A DNA stretch of 64,000 nt, from contig JAITYX010000048.1 in NCBI GenBank assembly GCA_021018815.1, positions 992,001 through 1,056,000 on the forward strand. Direction: 5' to 3'. Position 1 is the first letter of the stretch, and every line of letters begins with the position of its first letter. Origin of the DNA: Talinum fruticosum (taxonomy: Eukaryota; Streptophyta; Magnoliopsida; Caryophyllales; Talinaceae). Made by a program: the position numbers and the translations under genes. Positions 50,575 to 62,286 of the stretch are shown here, in pieces. Below the pieces are notes generated by a model that did not search any database, was not told where the DNA came from, and was given only the letters and a program-made list of their open reading frames with translations.

Positions 50575-52899
50575 CCTTAATTATATTGAAATAGCTTTTC
50601 CGATATCGTTGCCAATTGGAATGATTCATTAAATGAAAAAGGAACAAAGGAGTTGAGAGTAATAGATTTTACAACTATTATGTTTAAAACTTTATGTCAG
50701 AAAATTAAAAATAAATTTATAGGTGCTAGAATTGATTCTTCAGAGAAGGCCACAAAAAATTAATAATATAGAACTATGAGATATGAGCTACTTGGAGAAT
50801 TGCATAGCGGAATTTAGTTTGTACTATTATAAAATTGGTCACAATGACACTAATGTAGGAATGCTCTACGACAAAATTCCATAGCCTATTAATTCAATAA
50901 TTAATGAAAATATGTTATATGATCCGAAAAGGCAAATGTCGTAGATATCCTAAGAATAAGAATATCTTTCCTAAGAAAATGGGTCGATGACCGATGCCCG
51001 CATATCTAGAAGCAAAAGAAGATGAAGAAACAATTTCTTATATATTGGGATGCTCCACATCAATGGGGGAAAAGAACTTGAAAGAAGAACAAAATGGAAA
51101 TTTTATAAGAAAAAGAGTTTTAATAAACAAAGAGGCAAAAATATAAGCGAAAGTATTATAACAAAACGGTTGAAAATCTCAAACTAAGAAGGTTTTTAGA
51201 AAGGCTACTTGTTGTTCGACATGAAAAAATAGTTGTAAGTGTTGGGCATGTAGAGAAATAAGGCATTATGCCAACAAATGTAAAACCAAAAAAGCCAACA
51301 AGGTGATCAAAATATTAGGAAGCTTACACTATGTTGAAGTTAGTGAAGATGAAGCATTCGACCTTGCATTGAAAAACAACAAAAAAAAATCACTAAAACT
51401 GTCATGGAGATGAAGATGTAGACAATGAATATGAAGAAAGTAGTTTCATGATGGAAAGTAATGAAATCACCCTAGGAGATTTGCATGGTGAAAACGTCGT
51501 TATAGCAAATGAAAATAAAAATGAAGAAGTTGAAGGAGATTGGGTGATCTCAATTATCTCTAAGTATGATACATAAGAAGTCTTTATTTCAACTTAAGAG
51601 CAAATATGTGTGCGAAATAATGGAAGGAGATATTAAATTAAAGATTGTGAATATGATGTTGGTGAAGTTAATCTCATTATTAATTAGAATAATATCTTTA
51701 AGTATAATAAGGATAAAAGATATGAATATATCCATGTTGGCAGATGTTCAAGTGCATATTACACTATTACAATATTATGGTAAAGATATTGATATTTATG
51801 CTTTACTCTATGATATTAGGCATACCAAGTCTAATAATCAAATAATCAAAGGAATACAAACATATTTGTGTAATGGTTCCGTTGGTTTTAATTTTCAACT
51901 TGGATATTATGTAAGCCTAAAGGATAAATTTGTTAAAAAATTATTATCTTTAAAAATAAAGATAGTAGGAATAAACATGAAAAGAGGTGGTTATCCTTTA
52001 AGAATATACTGAAAAATCATTTATAAATTGGATAACGCTATAGATCCTAAAACTAAGGTATGTATGATAGAAGTCGAGAAGTTTGCGTGTCCTACCCCTA
52101 AGTAGATGATCTAAAGAATCAAATCAAATCCATAAGAAATAAAACTCATATATCTTGGATTAATAGCTTCTTCAATCCAACAAAAATTAATCATAATAAG
52201 AAAAATAGTATCAAAATTGATGAGAATAGAAAAATAACCATAAAGCCCCAAGCTATTGAAGAGTATGAGTAGTAGATCAAAATGGGAGGAAAAACCTCAT
52301 TTAACAAGATGTATGAGTACAAAACCTCAATGAGAAGAAGAGACCTCATCAACTAAAGAAGATGACACAATTAGTATGACTAGTGAAATGAGAGACATGA
52401 GTTTTGAAATTGCAAGACGAATGTAGATAGAAGCACCTGTTTAGGTCGAAAAGTCATTGGTTATAAGACAAGAACTATTAATGAGTCAAGTTATGAAGAA
52501 GAGTTAAACCATATGAGCATGGAAAGAAAAACTTACGTATGGTTTCATTGTGGTTTGGTATAATAATTTATAGAACTCACAATTTTAGATAAATAATTAT
52601 GGAACATATGATTTTTGATTAGATATTATGAGGGACCAATTCCGGGGATAAACTTTATTTTTGGTTAATTTTCTGTTAAAAACCGATTTGAGAGCTGAAT
52701 TTACAGCTACCACATCGCTTTTTAACCGAAAAATATTTGTCTCCGTAATTGGTCTCCTATAATATTTTAACCAAACCTCATATGTTACATAATTATTTAT
52801 CTAAAATTGTGGGTTACACAAATTATTATATCAAACCACAATAAAACCATACGTAATTTTTTCCCATAGAAATCTGATATGAGATGACTAAGACTAATC

Positions 52900-54060
52900 C
52901 TAGGAGTATTTTATATTCCACTAAATATAAGCTTAGAAGGATATAATAAGTATGAATTATATGTTTATATTGACAGTGGTTGTTCTGTGTGCTTTGAAAA
53001 AGATCATTATTATCGAGATTTCATGTGGAAAGAATCCTTTACAAGTAAGAATAGTAAACTACAATATAATGAGTCACAATGAAATTATGGAGAAAGTTTC
53101 GTTGAAATAGTTAGTGTCCAATGCATAATATGGGCAACTAACCAATCATCATATGATGTGATGATTGACAATAATTTTCAAAGGTTATATTCTCCATGCA
53201 CACAAACCACAAGTCAAATTATATTCACCATAAACGGACATTATCTCTATATTGATAAGCTAAATAAGGCTTACACTTATGATACAATTGGGTTTACATG
53301 CATCAAGCGTGGTGAGAAGGTAATACCCACTTAATGAGAAACTATTTTAAAAATTTCTCTCCTTGAGCTAAACATTGAGGAGGAAATTATTGAGCAACAA
53401 GAAGCATTATGCAAAGAACTCTATCATGATCGATAATCCTCTAAAATTATGGGATAAAGATTAAAACATTTACGAAAATGACCCCGATCAATCCTAATAT
53501 CATTATTCGAGTGAAACGAGGTGTATATACATCAAGCTATTCAAGAATTTGATAAACAAATTAAAGAACTCCTAGAAAAATGATTGATTAGAAACAGTGA
53601 AAAGTCCCCACACAAGTCTCACATTCATGGTAGTGAATCATTTTAAAGAAAAGAGAGGCAAAGCTCAAATGACAATTAGTTATTAAAAAAGTCAATGATA
53701 ATACCATCAGATTGTACTTTTTAATAGAATTCAAGGAGCATCTTGGTTCTTAAAAATGGATTGTAGCAGTTAATATTGACAGATAAAAACAGATGATCCA
53801 TTTAAATGCCTTTAGTGTTCCTCAAGGACATTATGAGTGACTTATAATGCCATTTGGTCTAAAGAATACGCCTCAAATATTTCAAAGAAGAATAGACAAC
53901 ATCTTTAAAGACCTAAATCATTGTTGCTTAGTTTATATTGATGATATCCTTATTTTCTCTAAGACAATAGAGTAACACAAAAATAAGGCCCTAGCTACTA
54001 TACAAAGATGTATGGATCATGGCATTATTCTTGGAAACATGAAATAGAGTTTTTGGTCTA
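52900..54060 (+). pseudogene. Caulimovirid protease and reverse transcriptase (broken)
   Basis: A D-S-G aspartic-protease motif lies near 52970. RT fragments follow from about 53480. The best conserved piece is 53810-54060, with the P-x-G fingers/palm block and the Y-I-D-D catalytic box at 53934-53945. The sequence becomes foreign at about 54062, within the RT/RNase H connection. Multiple stops and frameshifts. The enzyme would have copied the viral pregenome; this copy cannot. Confidence 0.65.
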
Positions 54061-54891
54061 ACCTAAGCCCCGTAGCTACTTTTACTAAAAAACTAGTAAG
54101 CTATATGGAAGTTTGTGTCTGCCGCTATTTTTTCTATCGAACAGCGATCTATCTGAAGAAAAAATCTCGTATATCCGGTCTTTACTTTTCCCTATTAGAG
54201 AAGGGCTTCGATTTGTTTAGGAAAGTCTTGATCTTCCACAGCAAAATCTACAAAGGGAAAGGAATGAGAAGAGAACCTATTGATAGGCTGAGAAAAAGGT
54301 TCTCTTCTTCCCCTCCGTTAAAGAAAGATCTGTCTCGCCTGCGAATCCTTATTGGACTTGTTTGCTTTTTTATATAAGAAAGATAGCAGATCTCAGAAGG
54401 GAAAAGATTCAAGACAGAAGTCTTGCCTGCAGGGGATGGCATAGAGAGAGGTGAGAGTTTAGATTATTGATTTAGGAGTGAAAGAACCTCCAACCTATGG
54501 AGATCTAGTAACGGCTAGGTCTATGATTCAAGTTATCCCTTTCGGAGGGCAAAGAAAGGGTGTAGTGAAGCATGTGGCTATGGAGTGACTGAGCACAAAT
54601 ACGAGAGAGCAGTAGGTATTCAATTCCATCAGGGTCTTGAATCAATCATTAAGCAGCCAGAACTACATGGCTTATTAAGACCATGCAATGGCATTTACGG
54701 CTGATAGATCCAATGCAAAGTCTTTCCTTTGCCTGTGTAAAAAAGATCTACTATCGGAGGAGCGAATCGGGCAGACTCTCAGATAAGCTAACAGTAAAGG
54801 TAGGCTCTTATCCCACCCCTATGAGGAATACCCCTCTTTTCTTTCTGCCAGAGCTAATTTAATGGGTTCTGGTATGGCATATATGGCATAC

Positions 54892-54943
54892 CCATGAGCT
54901 ATCAATAGCACAATTTTGAGTTTTGGAACCTTTTTGTTCAAGA
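54892..54943 (+). repeat. Direct repeat inside the organelle-like block, copy 1
   Basis: CCCATGAGCTATCAATAGCA and the following 32 bp recur at 55087-55140 with one substitution and one extra T. Confidence 0.85.
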
Positions 54944-55086
54944 CATTCTCTTGATAGGTGTACTAAGGGACAAATCAATAGGAAATGCTATTTGCTTTGT
55001 AAGAATAAGAATTCATTTCTATGAAAGGGTTCCACTGGTCCCGTAAACGAGTGAAAAATTCCTTCTCCTAATGATTGATTCAAGAC

Positions 55087-55140
55087 CCATGAGCTCTCAA
55101 TAGCACAATTTTGAGTTTTGGAACCTTTTTTGTTCAAGAC
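55087..55140 (+). repeat. Direct repeat inside the organelle-like block, copy 2
   Basis: Second copy of the segment at 54892-54943. Confidence 0.85.
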
Positions 55141-55410
55141 ATAGCATGTCGGGAATAAGGAAGGATATACTCGGACGTAACCACTCCCTTGGTTGGGGGC
55201 TATGCCATCATGCCTTGCGATCAATACATAGTTGAGGAGATTAATCACGAACGCTACAGGTGTGGGAGCGATCCTAGTCAAGGAAGACTAAGACGGCGCC
55301 TCACATATGGGTAGTAAGAGGGCGCTTATGCCCGGACGGTGGGGCCTTATGGGGAAGAACCCGGCGCAATAGGTACAACACCCCCCCACTTTAAGCGCAG
55401 AGATCAAGGT

Positions 55411-55740
55411 ACATAAGTGTATCCTAAAAAAATAGAAAAATTTCATGAAAAATTTAAAGATAGAGAGACAACTAAAAAGGTTTCTAAGATGTCTTACATA
55501 TGCTTTAGATATTATTAAGGACCTTATAAACTAAGAAAGCCACTACAGCAGAAGCTTTAAAAAAGTAAGTTGGACTTGGACTTGGACTTGGAGTGCTAAT
55601 GATACAAAGATTGTGAACACTTCAAAAGTTATGGAAAAATCTTCTTGTTCTTAATTTCCCTAACGATGATAGATGCTAGCAATGTGCATTGGAGTGCAAT
55701 ACTCAAAATCAAATAAGGAGAAAAGCGCTAGAAATATTAT
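55411..55740 (+). pseudogene. Caulimovirid RNase H remnant
   Basis: Reading resumes after the foreign block with the RT/RNase H connection. It includes the D-A-S-N motif of the RNase H first catalytic Asp (55672-55683), then breaks near 55740. A TTGGAC triplet repeat lies at 55573-55592. Stops throughout. Confidence 0.55.
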
Positions 55741-55985
55741 AGTGGAAGTTTGCGCTTAACTAATTTTCCTTTTCTATTGAACATATATAACTTATAAGGA
55801 TCAAAGAACTTTGCGGCAAACAAGTCTTTCGTAAGAGTTAGCGTATGTCGAACATAGCCGAACTCCCCCAACCGGAATCGGATAAATGAAGAAGTGTCGT
55901 CACTACTAGAACGGGTGTCACCTTCTAGTAGATTCATATCAAATAGAATTTCAAGCAAAAGATACAGGTTAAGTATGGCCAATTC
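55741..55985 (-). other. Unidentified block with a minus-strand 81-codon ORF
   Basis: Viral RNase H reading ceases at about 55740. On the minus strand an open frame (55982-55737) reads DDTSSFIRFRLGEFGYVRHT and then LTKDLFAAKFFDPYKLYMFN. It is more GC-balanced than its surroundings. I do not recognise it; an organelle gene fragment is one possibility. Confidence 0.3.
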
Positions 55986-56079
55986 CTACTACTTAACAAC
56001 TGAAGATTGAACCTCCTGGAAATGAAAGTTCACTACTTGAAGAGTCCTTAGACATTCGAAAAAAGAGGATATATCCATG

Positions 56080-56930
56080 AAAAATAATTCAAAGAATAAT
56101 ATGCAAGTGTCATTGATCATTGGAATTCTTATGATATATGGGAATCATGGAGATCCCAAATAACTTTATGTGATAAATCTGGACTTTATGTGATAACTCT
56201 AGACTTGGAGGATTAAAAATATATAAAACAATTCAACCTAATGATCCCTTATTAGATGCATGGAAATATGGAATAGTAGCTTATTTCAAAAAGGAATTCT
56301 AACACCTAATAACCTTTTTCTCAAGATTGACCAAGTTTCAAAAATGTATGCTAAAAAAGATCCATTGAATTTTCACTATAAATAAAGGGACCACCTCTAC
56401 GAGGCTAGCATTGATATACGTATTCAGTGTGTTGTCATCGGATTTGAAGATGGAAAAATTAAGTCAACTTATTATTTAATTCAAGTGGTTGATTCAGATG
56501 ATGCAACGGATTTTGAGTATAATTGGATTCCTGGAAGACAAATGATAATTACTAATCTTACTTTAGCAAGAGTCATTGGATTTTTCAATTTGTATCATTG
56601 AATGTGGTCCATGATTAAAAGAGGTCGTAAATTGATGCACTATAGAAATACTACATTTGGATATCTAAGTGAGTGGCAGGAATAGTCATGAGATGCTAGT
56701 GCCATTCTGAAGATATGATGATTATCTATTTGAAGTCGGAGTTGGAAAATTTTTATCTTAAGAAGGAAATTATACCTACATGATTTATTCTCATAATGGA
56801 GTTCGAATATCTTGACTTTGAAATTGATGACGATGAGTTGGAAAGAGTAATTGAAGATGAACAAATGCAGAATCATAAATGACAATTGAGTGCTTTGAAA
56901 AATAAGTTGCAACACCATTTAAATAACTAT
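56080..56930 (+). pseudogene. Downstream viral-like reading of unknown function
   Basis: After RNase H a separate reading can be followed in pieces. The longest clean stretch is about 56400-56600, followed by an acidic end near 56800-56870. Its position after RNase H fits a last ORF of a caulimovirid, but I cannot assign it to a known protein. Confidence 0.35.
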
Positions 56931-57038
56931 GTATTATTGTGTCAGTATATCTTATTTTCATCGAGTGTATTATTGCATCTACTATAGCATATGAGGCATC
57001 TTATAACAAGTGTGTGAACTGTGTCTATAAGGGCATCC

Positions 57039-57232
57039 TATATATCACATCTCGTCTATACAAGAAAAGGTTTGGCATTGTGAAGAGACACGGTCATTTA
57101 AGCATAGCTTGAGCAAAAGGAGAAGTCGGGGTTCTTCGTTTCTCTATGAGCAAGCATCTCCGATGATGTTTACAGCTTAAGTCCCTCTTCAGTATTTCAT
57201 TGTAGTTTATCCACTTTCAAGTTTTCAATAAA
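57039..57232 (+). promoter_or_regulatory. Pararetroviral promoter/polyadenylation-like region
   Basis: CCTATATATCAC (TATA at about 57041) and, about 185 nt later, AATAAA at 57227-57232. This is the spacing used by caulimovirids to make a terminally redundant transcript. Confidence 0.4.
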
Positions 57233-57240
57233 ATAAGTTT

Positions 57241-57814
57241 CCCAGTGGGGAGTGTTATTCAATTGAACCTTATGTCTTAAGTATTGTAATTTCTTGATTA
57301 AAGTCTCACTATCCTTAAAAAGATTAAAACATAATCAGTGACTACCGTCTTAGGTATAAACGAAACAAATGTGTTGTACCTGATCTAAAGAGATGTGGTT
57401 GAGATTAACAATCTCTATAAACTAAAAGCTAGAGGAATGTCAAGGTATAACGCCAACTAAGTTCGAGTAACGGTCAAAACTCTCTAATTAAGTTTTATTT
57501 ATTTTTGCTAAGTATGGTGAGCTTATAATCATAAAAAATATAATATTTATAATATAAGTAGTAGATTGTAATAACTAGTACTAGTAAAGTCATTTCTTCA
57601 TGTTAAAATCTTTACCATAAAATACCCCTAATTTTGGCGATTTTGTATATTCTACCATGTTATGTGTCGAAAATGTAAATTTTAAAAAATAACGTGCCAA
57701 AAAGTAAGAAAAATAGCCTAGAAAATATTTGTCACGGAACATGAAGGGACTTAAATAATTTTTAATAATTTGGGATCTAAAAATAATTAACACTAAAACA
57801 CCAAGTACCTCGAG

Positions 57815-57820
<6 letters not shown>
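57241..57820. other. AT-rich non-coding stretch
   Basis: No gene recognised. The first part may be viral leader; the rest is unassigned. Confidence 0.3.

Positions 57821-57897
<77 letters not shown>
57821..57897 (+). repeat. AT dinucleotide microsatellite
   Basis: About 38 perfect AT units. Confidence 0.95.
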
Positions 57898-57902
<5 letters not shown>

Positions 57903-58790
57903 GGAACTTTACACCTTAACCCTTGAATTGATCTTATGGATAAGATTTAGCCACATCTCTCAACCCACACCCCCTTTCCAGCTCCTTCACTCCATTCTCT
58001 CTCCCTCTTTCTCAAGCAACTAGCCCTACCGTTACTTTCATCGGAGCATTACCATTGTCACAAGCTTCACCATTGTCCATCTAGTTCAAACAGATATTCT
58101 TTGTGATTCAGTCGACCCTAATTTTCTGTCACTTTGGCCACCACATCACTCGGAGATTAACGGCGTCCCCAATAGGTTTGACCCTATTCCTTGGTTTTCT
58201 TGCTATCATGATAGGGTTTTCTTTTTTTTTTTTTCCGGCAGCTTCACTACTGGGAAACCATTCAATGGTGTTTAAAGCAAATATGGCGCATACTAAGGGA
58301 GTGGACAGTGGCTGGGAAGCAACGACGACAACTAGATGGGGTTCGTCGGTGTCCAAAGAATTCTAATCGGGGTTTGACGATCACCGGTGGCCGCTATCTT
58401 ATAGTAGTTGTGGCGACCGACATGTTTTAGCCATTGCTAGGCAATAGCCATAGTGAGAGAAGATGGGGCTGTAGTGGGAGTATGAGATGGAATGATGTGT
58501 GTATGTGTGTGTGTGTGTGTGTAAAGCAATCACGTGAAGTGTCATTTAAGTGAAAGATAATATTGTCAAAAGTTAAACAACAAATTTCAAGATTGTGTGT
58601 ATATGTGTGTTTGTTTTTTTTTATAACTTTTTTTAAGTAGTTGCGAAAAGTTAAAGACAATATTGTCATTAAAAGAAAGACAATTTTACTCGGTGTAACA
58701 TATTCAAATGAATGCAACTTTTGATTTTGCATTTTTGTAACTTTTTAATATAAATGAAGATAAAAAGTAAACAAACAAAACAAGACCTAA
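57898..58790 (-). mobile_element. Non-autonomous PIF/Harbinger-related fragment
   Basis: 58495-58620 repeats the leader of the PIF copy at 47996-48125 (GTGT run, then AAAGCAATCACGTGAAGTGT). The right end, near 58786, reads GGTCTTGTTTTGTTTGTTTA in reverse complement, a PIF-type terminus, and is followed by TAA (possible target triplet). A GC-moderate block at 58090-58450 replaces the transposase. The left end was not found. Confidence 0.4.
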
Positions 58791-59002
58791 TTACTTAGAA
58801 GCATACACATTTAATTAAGACAATACATAAAAAGAAGATCACATCACAAATAGAAAGCACTTAATTATGAAATACACAAAACTAAAAATCTTATATTGGC
58901 TAAAGTATTTTTTCGTTAATATTTCAACAAGTAGCTTCATGTAATGATCGTTATTGTAGATTCATGTAAGATGTATCTTTATATATGAACTGAAAATTTT
59001 TT

Positions 59003-59508
59003 ATCTACCCCCACAAGATTTCGGTAAATGTTTTTCCTTACCTTTAACTTTTTGAATTAATATTTACCTTCCTTCACCTTTGTGTCAAATTATCATAAGT
59101 TCCCAAAATTTTACCTTTGTGGCAACAAGTAGTTATTAAAGTTAGTATTGATGATTTATGGTCATAATTACTAAAATTTGTGATCGAATTTCACCAAAAA
59201 TGGAAAATTTGAATGCTTTGAGAGGGAAGAGAGAGACAAATACACATCATTAGTTGTGAACAGAGAAGCGCTAAACAATAGCCAAAGGAGAGTTACAGAG
59301 GACATTGAGTCTCTTGAGTTAGGTTTTTATAAGGAGAAAGATTCATGGACTTACCAGGGTTAGGTAGGCGAGAAAAGTGAGAGAAATGAGACATCTTTTA
59401 TAATTTCAATTTTTAGAATAACAAGGTGAAAATGTCAAGGAGGGTAAAAATAATTCGAAAAGCTCAGGGGTGGAAAAACATTTATCGAAACCTCAAGGAG
59501 GGTAAATG
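59003..59508. mobile_element. MITE, 506 bp, Mutator-type
   Basis: Long imperfect inverted repeats (about 85 bp). The left arm contains TTTCGGTAAATGTTTTTCC. The right arm, in reverse complement, contains TTTCGATAAATGTTTTTCC. A 9-bp direct duplication AAATTTTTT flanks it at 58994-59002 and 59509-59517. No ORF. Confidence 0.75.
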
Positions 59509-59859
59509 AAATTTTTTTCTATATGAGCTCATAACCATCCATTTGTTATTTAGCCTCTACTTTTTGACATCTTGCTTCGCTGGTTGTTGTTTGGCTTCGA
59601 CCAACTCCTTTATTGTATCCGTGGTATGGAGTTGGTTTGTCCCCTGAACTTTCAAATTGTCCAACTAAATTGTCGGCACTTTCTACATTTTTTCCTTTTA
59701 TTTTTTGTTTAGTAGCCTATTGTCTTATTGGACATACTTTATAAACTTCTTCAGTAGGAAGCTCACTAATTGGCATGTCTTTTTATTTGAAGTATAGATC
59801 CAGCTTGTATTCACCTTACTTCTTTTACAGTTTGGTTGATCAAACTTTATGAGACGTCA

Positions 59860-60240
59860 ACTTTGTTTTCTCTTAGTAACCTTAAACAATGCTGCATACA
59901 ATGTTGCATGGTGAATTTTTATCCTTTGTTTCGTTCCATGTATATAGCAAGCATATCTTTCTCGGCCATTTTACTAATAGCACGATCACAACATTTATCA
60001 TATGAAGTACTGAATTTTGAGCATGCTCTATTTATTTTCCCGAAACATTTCTTTAAAGATCCAACATTTCTAACATGTGGTTGGTCTCAATATTCATCAT
60101 AGCATTCCGCAACTCGATTCTAAAAGTTTTCATCTTTTTATCGGTGCCCATGAATCCATCCATGTTGATATGAAAGTCATGTTTTGTTAGAAGTTTCGTC
60201 TTCCTTCGGACTAAAATTGGAAGATTTGCGCTTTCCCTGT
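59860..60240 (-). pseudogene. PIF/Harbinger-associated Myb/SANT-like ORF1 remnant
   Basis: Minus-strand pieces read GKRKSSNFSPKEDET (about 60238), WIHGH, then VGSLKKCFGKINRACSKFST and ISKMAEKDMLAIYME. The order matches the plant Myb/SANT-like DNA-binding protein (often annotated NAM-associated) that accompanies PIF transposases. Stops and frameshifts; dead. Confidence 0.5.
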
Positions 60241-60302
60241 GTTCTTAATGCAGAGGAACCTCATGCAAGATTAACATTTACAATTTCAATTTCTTAGCTA
60301 TT

Positions 60303-60440
60303 TTCATAACTTCTAGTTTTGAAAACCATCCATAAAAAGTGAGAATGTTTTGGTTGTATCCACTTGTGCCATGTTAGCTTCCACCAATTTACTTCCTGCT
60401 TTCCTTCTTGCAGCAGCTTATAAGTCGCTCTTATGTTGAA
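60303..60440 (-). mobile_element. LINE zf-RVT fragment
   Basis: The minus-strand frame reads ATYKLLQEGKQEVNWWKLTW and then HKWIQPKHSHFLWMV. This is the segment that precedes the DHLLLHCP zinc-binding block in plant LINE ORF2. Short, isolated remnant. Confidence 0.5.
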
Positions 60441-60559
60441 CTCTCCTTTTGAACCGGTTTCCATACCTTACTCTAAACATCAACCCATCTCGCGAGTATT
60501 TCCTCGCCTTTAGTATTCTTCTAAAATACTAAAAATTATTCTTTTTCTTTTTCTTTTTC

Positions 60560-60937
60560 TCCCAGCATCATCAAGATTTTTAATTCTTTTCAAATAACAT
60601 TTAACATAGATTCCTTATTTTAATTTTTTTGTTTTAAATTACATATGTCAATCAATTTTTTTCTTTTACAAAGAATTATGTAGAAATTTTCAGACCCTGT
60701 ATACAATCTTTTGTTATAGAAAATTTTTACTTTTCATTGGACATTTTAAATCTTGCATTCTATAGTTAAAAAATAATATTTTTTCTATAATAAATTCATA
60801 CTAATTTTCTGGACATTATTTAACTTCTTTCTATTGAAAATATTACAATACTATATTTTTAAAAATAGAACAATTATAATTTAATACATGAGGAAAAAAA
60901 TTTGAGTTGTGTGCTAAAATTTACTTTTAATTATCAG

Positions 60938-60938
<1 letters not shown>
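60560..60938. other. AT-rich non-coding stretch
   Basis: Very AT-rich; no gene or repeat recognised. Confidence 0.4.

Positions 60939-61015
<77 letters not shown>
60939..61015 (+). repeat. ATA/AAC microsatellite
   Basis: About 23 ATA units passing into a short AAC run. Confidence 0.95.
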
Positions 61016-61016
<1 letters not shown>

Positions 61017-62061
61017 CAACAACAAGTCATCTATCGTAAACCAATATATGGGCAGAAAGGGGGAGACAAGATAATACACGTGTCACTACAGGATTTGCCA
61101 ATTACAAGGAAATGTTTACCCGTATGCAGTTATCCGCAATGCCCTCTAATTGTCTTAATTTTATACTTGTTGAAGTTTCAGTAAAGTTGACGTGCCAATT
61201 TCTCTATTATTTATTACCATATGTAGTGGGGCCCCATCAGGAACTTAGGCATTCTTGATTTGATCCCAAATTGAGGTCTCCATTTCTCACTTTTGATTTT
61301 ACACAACAAACAAAAATACCCACTTGCCTTCCTACAATTGGAGGGAACTAATGTGGGAGAGTATTACAATAAGCATCCCACTTACTTCCTATTGAATTGT
61401 AGGATTAAAATTAACCCTATACTTTATTTTGGATCTCAAATTTGGATTGAAGATCCCCCAAATAGAACTGAATGTAAGATAGATAATGGGGGCTCGCTTG
61501 GAGAGAGAAAGAGGAGAAAGTGAGAGACAAAAAGGAGAGAGAGAGAGAGAGAAGATGAAGCTACAGCCAAAAAAAATAGGAGAGAGAAAATCCTAGTTGG
61601 TATTGATTATTGTTAGTGTCAATTATAATATATATTTTTATTAATTTATTTATCTATGTGGCATAAGTGGGAATGAAAATGCAATCTTGTTATTGTGGAT
61701 GCTCTTGTTGCAGATGCTCTTACGAAATGAACTGCCAGTTTAACAAAATGAACTAAATTTAAAAATTTTTCTAAAATTGCTTCCTTTTGTAAAATAAATT
61801 ACTAAAACAAATTATTAATTGACTCAAAGTCGATTGATTTCACTTGACCTAAATTTGAACTCGAAACAAAATTATATTAACTCATGACCTGATCCAAATA
61901 TATACTCAAACCGAACAATTTATTTGTCGATGTCTAATTATTGTTATAATGCATTCCTTGCATTTATCATTTAATTTTTTTGATATCGGTTTTTGATAAT
62001 AGATTTTTACCCCTTCTTCATCTTTAACTTTAAGATGAATTGGATCATGTCAAAAAAATTG
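61016..62061. other. Unassigned non-coding DNA
   Basis: A short GA-rich run lies at 61530-61550, and a TTATTGTGGATGCTCTT word of the sort found at plant MITE ends lies near 61695. No partner terminus, no gene. Confidence 0.3.
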
Positions 62062-62075
62062 ATTGTCTTTATTCT

Positions 62076-62286
62076 GTTTTTTTGTCGGTAAGTTGGCCTA
62101 CCCGATTGGACCCCTTATCTTAGGAAAGTTCAAAGAGGTGAAACAGGCCAAGGAAGGTACATGCCAAGCCTAAACTTCCTCCCCACAAATTCCTCCACTG
62201 GAGGAATTTTTGTGCCTCCCAGATTTGAACCCGGCAAGGCATGTGGGATGAAGAGTGCGTGGCCACTAGGCCACACACCGCTCGAC
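62076..62286 (-). mobile_element. tRNA-derived SINE, 211 bp
   Basis: Minus-strand RNA polymerase III boxes: A box TGGCCTAGTGG (62273-62263) and B box GGTTCAAATCT (62231-62221), 31 bp apart. The body ends in a short A-run. A perfect 14-bp target duplication ATTGTCTTTATTCT flanks it at 62062-62075 and 62287-62300, so the insertion is fairly recent or well preserved. Not a working tRNA gene: no acceptor stem or anticodon arm fits. Confidence 0.85.

Larger units (their letters stand above)
49085..51300 (+). pseudogene. Caulimovirid coat-protein region (broken)
   Basis: A 98-codon open piece (49085-49381) is cut by LTR D. Similar reading resumes at about 50581 and goes on in fragments to a zinc knuckle at 51240-51281 (C-x2-C-x4-H-x4-C), the RNA-binding signature of caulimovirid coat proteins. 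Many stops and at least three frame changes. Acidic readings downstream (51400-51550) are unassigned. Confidence 0.55.
54062..55405. other. Probable mitochondrial (organelle) DNA insertion, about 1.35 kb
   Basis: Base composition changes abruptly: this block is visibly richer in G and C than the AT-rich viral remnants either side. It contains style typical of plant mitochondrial spacers (GGGAATAAGGAAGGATATAC, GTAGTAAGAGGGCGCTTATG). Viral reading stops at about 54061 and picks up at about 55410. A ~52-bp direct repeat lies inside. ORFs such as 54105-54377 (+) and 55281-54988 (-) have no recognised product. The mitochondrial origin is inference from composition and texture. Confidence 0.5.
48838..57240 (+). 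other. Endogenous caulimovirid (plant pararetrovirus), heavily degraded
   Basis: Plus-strand remnants run in the order of a caulimovirid genome: coiled-coil/coat region, CCHC zinc knuckle, aspartic protease motif, reverse transcriptase with the Y-I-D-D box, RNase H, a further unidentified reading, then a TATA box followed about 185 nt later by AATAAA. There are no LTRs or integrase, which separates it from gypsy elements. Stops and frameshifts are spread throughout, and two foreign blocks interrupt it (49432-50574; about 54062-55405). No intact gene remains. Genus not determined. Confidence 0.75.

Noticed and set aside
51566..52012. 148-codon plus-strand ORF within the viral remnant
   Set aside because: Very Ile/Lys-rich from AT-biased sequence. 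It appears to be in a shifted frame relative to the decayed viral reading, and I could not support it as a real protein.
61293..61523. 76-codon ORF
   Set aside because: No domain, AT-rich and ends in a GA-rich low-complexity run; probably chance.
62210..62280. Possible tRNA gene
   Set aside because: Pol III boxes are present, but there is no cloverleaf, and a 14-bp duplication plus A-run show it is a SINE.
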